Part shown: positions 62,007 to 64,000 of the stretch, in pieces
Position numbering within the stretch: position 1 is the stretch's first letter
How the letters are laid out: the number at the start of each line of letters is the position of its first letter
Source of the DNA: Isoetes taiwanensis
Taxonomy: Eukaryota; Streptophyta; Lycopodiopsida; Isoetales; Isoetaceae
Assembly (NCBI GenBank): GCA_021234155.1
Contig: JAJEKV010000008.1
Coordinates: 20,863,959-20,927,958, forward strand
Direction of reading: 5' to 3'
DNA: 64,000 bases
Position numbers and translations under genes: made by a program
Notes under the pieces: model-generated
Seen by the model: the letters and a program-made list of their open reading frames with translations, nothing else
Database searches by the model: none
What the model was told of the DNA's origin: nothing

Positions 62007-62029
62007 TAATGCTCACAGAAGGTAACATG

Positions 62030-62734
62030 TTACACAGCTGTTTTCACTGCCTCATCCCACAAAAAATTAGGCAGTACTGAGTACTTTAACATAGACCTAA
62101 CTGCATTCAGTAGTGTCCTATTTTTTCTCTCAGCCACTCCATTCTGTTGTGGAGAATATCTATATGTAAGTTGCCTTTTAATACCTTTAGATGCACAAAA
62201 CCATTCAAATTCATCTGATAAATATTCACCACCTCTGTTAGATCTAATACATTTGATCTTAGCTCCAGTTTCTAACTCTACTTCAGCAACAAATATTTTA
62301 AGTGCATCTAATGCTTGATCTTTTGATTTCAACAGATAACAGCTAGTTCTTCTACTGAAATCATCTATAAATGTCATAAAATACTTGTATCCAGATATAC
62401 TAGTTACATTTATAGGTCCACACAAATCTGTGTGGACTAACTCCAAAATTCTTTTAGACCTGTGAGTTGATTTCTTAAAAGTTTGTCTGGCTTGCTTCCC
62501 GAGTATACAACCAGCACAAACACTCTCTTCTTTATTTGGAGTTGTGGTAATCAAGCCTCTCTTTTCCAATATATCAAGATTCCTGAAATTTGTATGCCCA
62601 AGCCTGGTGTGCCAGATTTGTTTGGATGTATAGACAAGGAATATGATTGTAATGAAATCCAAACAAATTTCCAACACGTCTGCCAACAAATTTGATTTCA
62701 TTATCAAGAAATATAGTACATTCCAGTTCCTCAA
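62030..62734 (-). pseudogene. Ty1/copia integrase core
   Basis: The frame shows the pre-integrase zinc region (HTRLGHTNFRNLDILEKRG, then CAGCILGKQARQTF), VHTDLCGPINVTSISGYKYF (first catalytic Asp), FIDDFSRRTSCYLL, IRSNRGGEYLSDEF and PQQNGVAERKNRTLL (catalytic Glu). The second catalytic Asp of the usual RSDRGGEY motif is Asn here, so the enzyme would be inactive as written. Apart from that this section is uninterrupted. Confidence 0.93.
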
Positions 62735-64000
62735 ACAACTTTGTATCCAAGATCACAAGTTGGCTTACTGAAATCAAATTTCTCACTAACCCAGGCACAC
62801 ACAACACATCTCTGAGTTTTACAGGTTTTCCATTCAAATCAAAGATTTTTAAAATACCAGCATCCTTAATTTGCTGAACTCCACCATCTCCTAACTGTAC
62901 ATGTCCAACTCTCTTTACGCAATCCTATAGCATTGTCTTGAAGACTACACTTTTTTCTGCTCCTGAATCTATCACACAAAAGTTGTCATGCATAGATTTT
63001 GAAGCAAGAACATTATTTGAGACATGATTACATTTTACCTCAAATAGTTCATCTTCACTGCTTGCTTCTTTAGTATTTTCTTCTTTGACCGGATTCATAC
63101 TTGGCTGAAATCTTCATCTCCCTCTGCCTCCACCTCTGGCACGACCTCTGCCTCTTCCAGATAAAGACTTAGGACTTGGACACTCTGAAGCTAGATGTCC
63201 TTTGCCATCACAGGTAAAACACTTAAACACCTTGCCTTCAACTGTACAATTTGCTTTTAAATGACCATACTGGTAAAACACGGCCCTATTTTATCCTTAC
63301 TCATACCTGAGGTACTTCCACCTCTTTTAATTTTGCCACTGTATAAAACTTCTGGTGACTGTTCTTCATCATCAAAACCCCTTTGAGTTTGCTCAAACTC
63401 TATTTGAATCATTCTCATAGCATGCTCTTTGCTAGTAGCCACATTTCTAATTAATGTAGCTAAATGAGTATTATGAGAAACTGACTTGGCCAAGTACAAA
63501 ATTTGATTTTGATCATTCAGAATAGTATCTGCACCCCTGCAACTATAGACTCAAACGTTTTCAAAAACTCAGTTATATTATCTTTCTCAAACAATTTAAG
63601 CCTTCTAAGTTGCTTTTCTAAGACATCTATTTGAGATGAACTTTTAATTTCAAAATGCTTAATCAAATATTCCCACATTTCTTTTGGTTGCTTACATTTA
63701 GAGGAAAAATGAGATCACATTTTGTCCCATTAAGGGATGCTTAAAATGCCATGTCAGCTTTTTAAACTGTCTAATAAGAGAAGAGCTCCAGTATATCTCA
63801 TTCCAGTATTACGTGGCAGCCTGTAATTAATGCAGCTGCAACTAACTTATGTAGTATCATTTTTTCATTATAACTTTTGATCCAGAACTCTGATTCAAAA
63901 ACTTTTTGTAGCAATGGGTTCGTCTTCACAAGATCTATCTAGTGATAACCCATTCATACATCTTTTACGATATAAATATATAAGAAATAAGCAAAAAATC
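62735..64000 (-). pseudogene. Copia gag and protease region, running off the window
   Basis: The complement of about 62950-62980 gives CVIDSGAEKSVV with the protease DSGA triad, and 62720-62840 gives LRDVLCVPGLVRNLISVSQL, the usual sequence after protease. The complement of 63180-63225 encodes CFTCDGKGHLASEC, a CCHC zinc knuckle, followed by an Arg/Gly-rich stretch. Gag sequence (SHNTHLATLIRNVATSKEHA) lies at 63257-63499. Stops and shifts break all frames. The 5' LTR would be beyond position 64000. Confidence 0.85.

Overview
The window is nuclear DNA from a land plant with a large, repeat-rich genome. The evidence is a plant-type SULTR sulfate transporter, Ty1/copia, LINE, hAT and tRNA-related SINE-like sequences, GT-AG introns, and very low gene density. 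A bona fide piggyBac element with TTAA target sites, together with abundant DFAENY-type DDE-like genes, makes a non-flowering plant (fern, lycophyte, bryophyte or gymnosperm) more likely than an angiosperm; this is an inference. No rRNA gene, CRISPR array or bacterial-type operon is seen.

Layout. 0-1 kb: a decayed reading frame of possible CACTA/DUF8039 type. 1.2-9.4 kb: a distinctive cluster of unfamiliar nuclear-type genes. It has twin promoters sharing an E2F-like box, a 13-bp palindrome and a TATA box, then an acidic protein, a 193-aa protein, and a long spliced, frame-damaged gene. That gene carries a PKRKK-type nuclear signal, a methyltransferase-like C-terminal motif and finally an NLI-interacting-factor/FCP1-like (HAD) domain. 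The imperfect palindrome CACGCCAGGCGTG recurs about 20 times in promoters and introns across this cluster, and I did not find it elsewhere. 9.9-13.5 kb: an intact but intronless SULTR gene whose 3' end is duplicated downstream. 14.6-22.8 kb: a complete 8.2-kb piggyBac element (TTAA sites, matching inverted ends) whose decayed transposase is interrupted by a 231-bp MITE and a 4-kb element with its own inverted repeats. 23.8-28.7 kb: a LINE reverse transcriptase split by a 3.65-kb tandem array of about 8 tRNA-related units. 28.7-34.96 kb: a purine-biased, apparently non-coding block flanked by a 29-bp direct repeat, with a minisatellite and a covarying hairpin. 35.3-37.6 kb: a gag-like gene and one LTR-like block. 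38.2-41.7 kb: a captured DUF6857-like fragment and a hAT transposase. 44.2-44.9 kb: a strand-switching GTGTGG/CCACAC satellite. 45.2-51.7 kb: two diverged copies of a DFAENY-type DDE-like gene, one lacking three introns seen in the other. 52.2-55 kb: a second HAD/NIF-domain gene, preceded on its strand by a coiled-coil/zinc-binding nuclear protein. 57.7-59.1 kb: a LINE ORF1/endonuclease fragment. 59.1-64 kb: a Ty1/copia element running off the right edge.

The strongest candidates for something undescribed are the palindrome-tagged cluster at 1.2-9.4 kb and the 49.8-55 kb cluster. Both contain the same DLNGV-type HAD domain, associated with chromatin-like or transposase-like genes. Most coding sequences here carry single-base frameshifts or in-frame stops. 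Some of this is decay, but the pattern of differences in the tandem array suggests that some could be sequencing or polishing error. The only long frame that looks fully intact and functional is the sulfate transporter.
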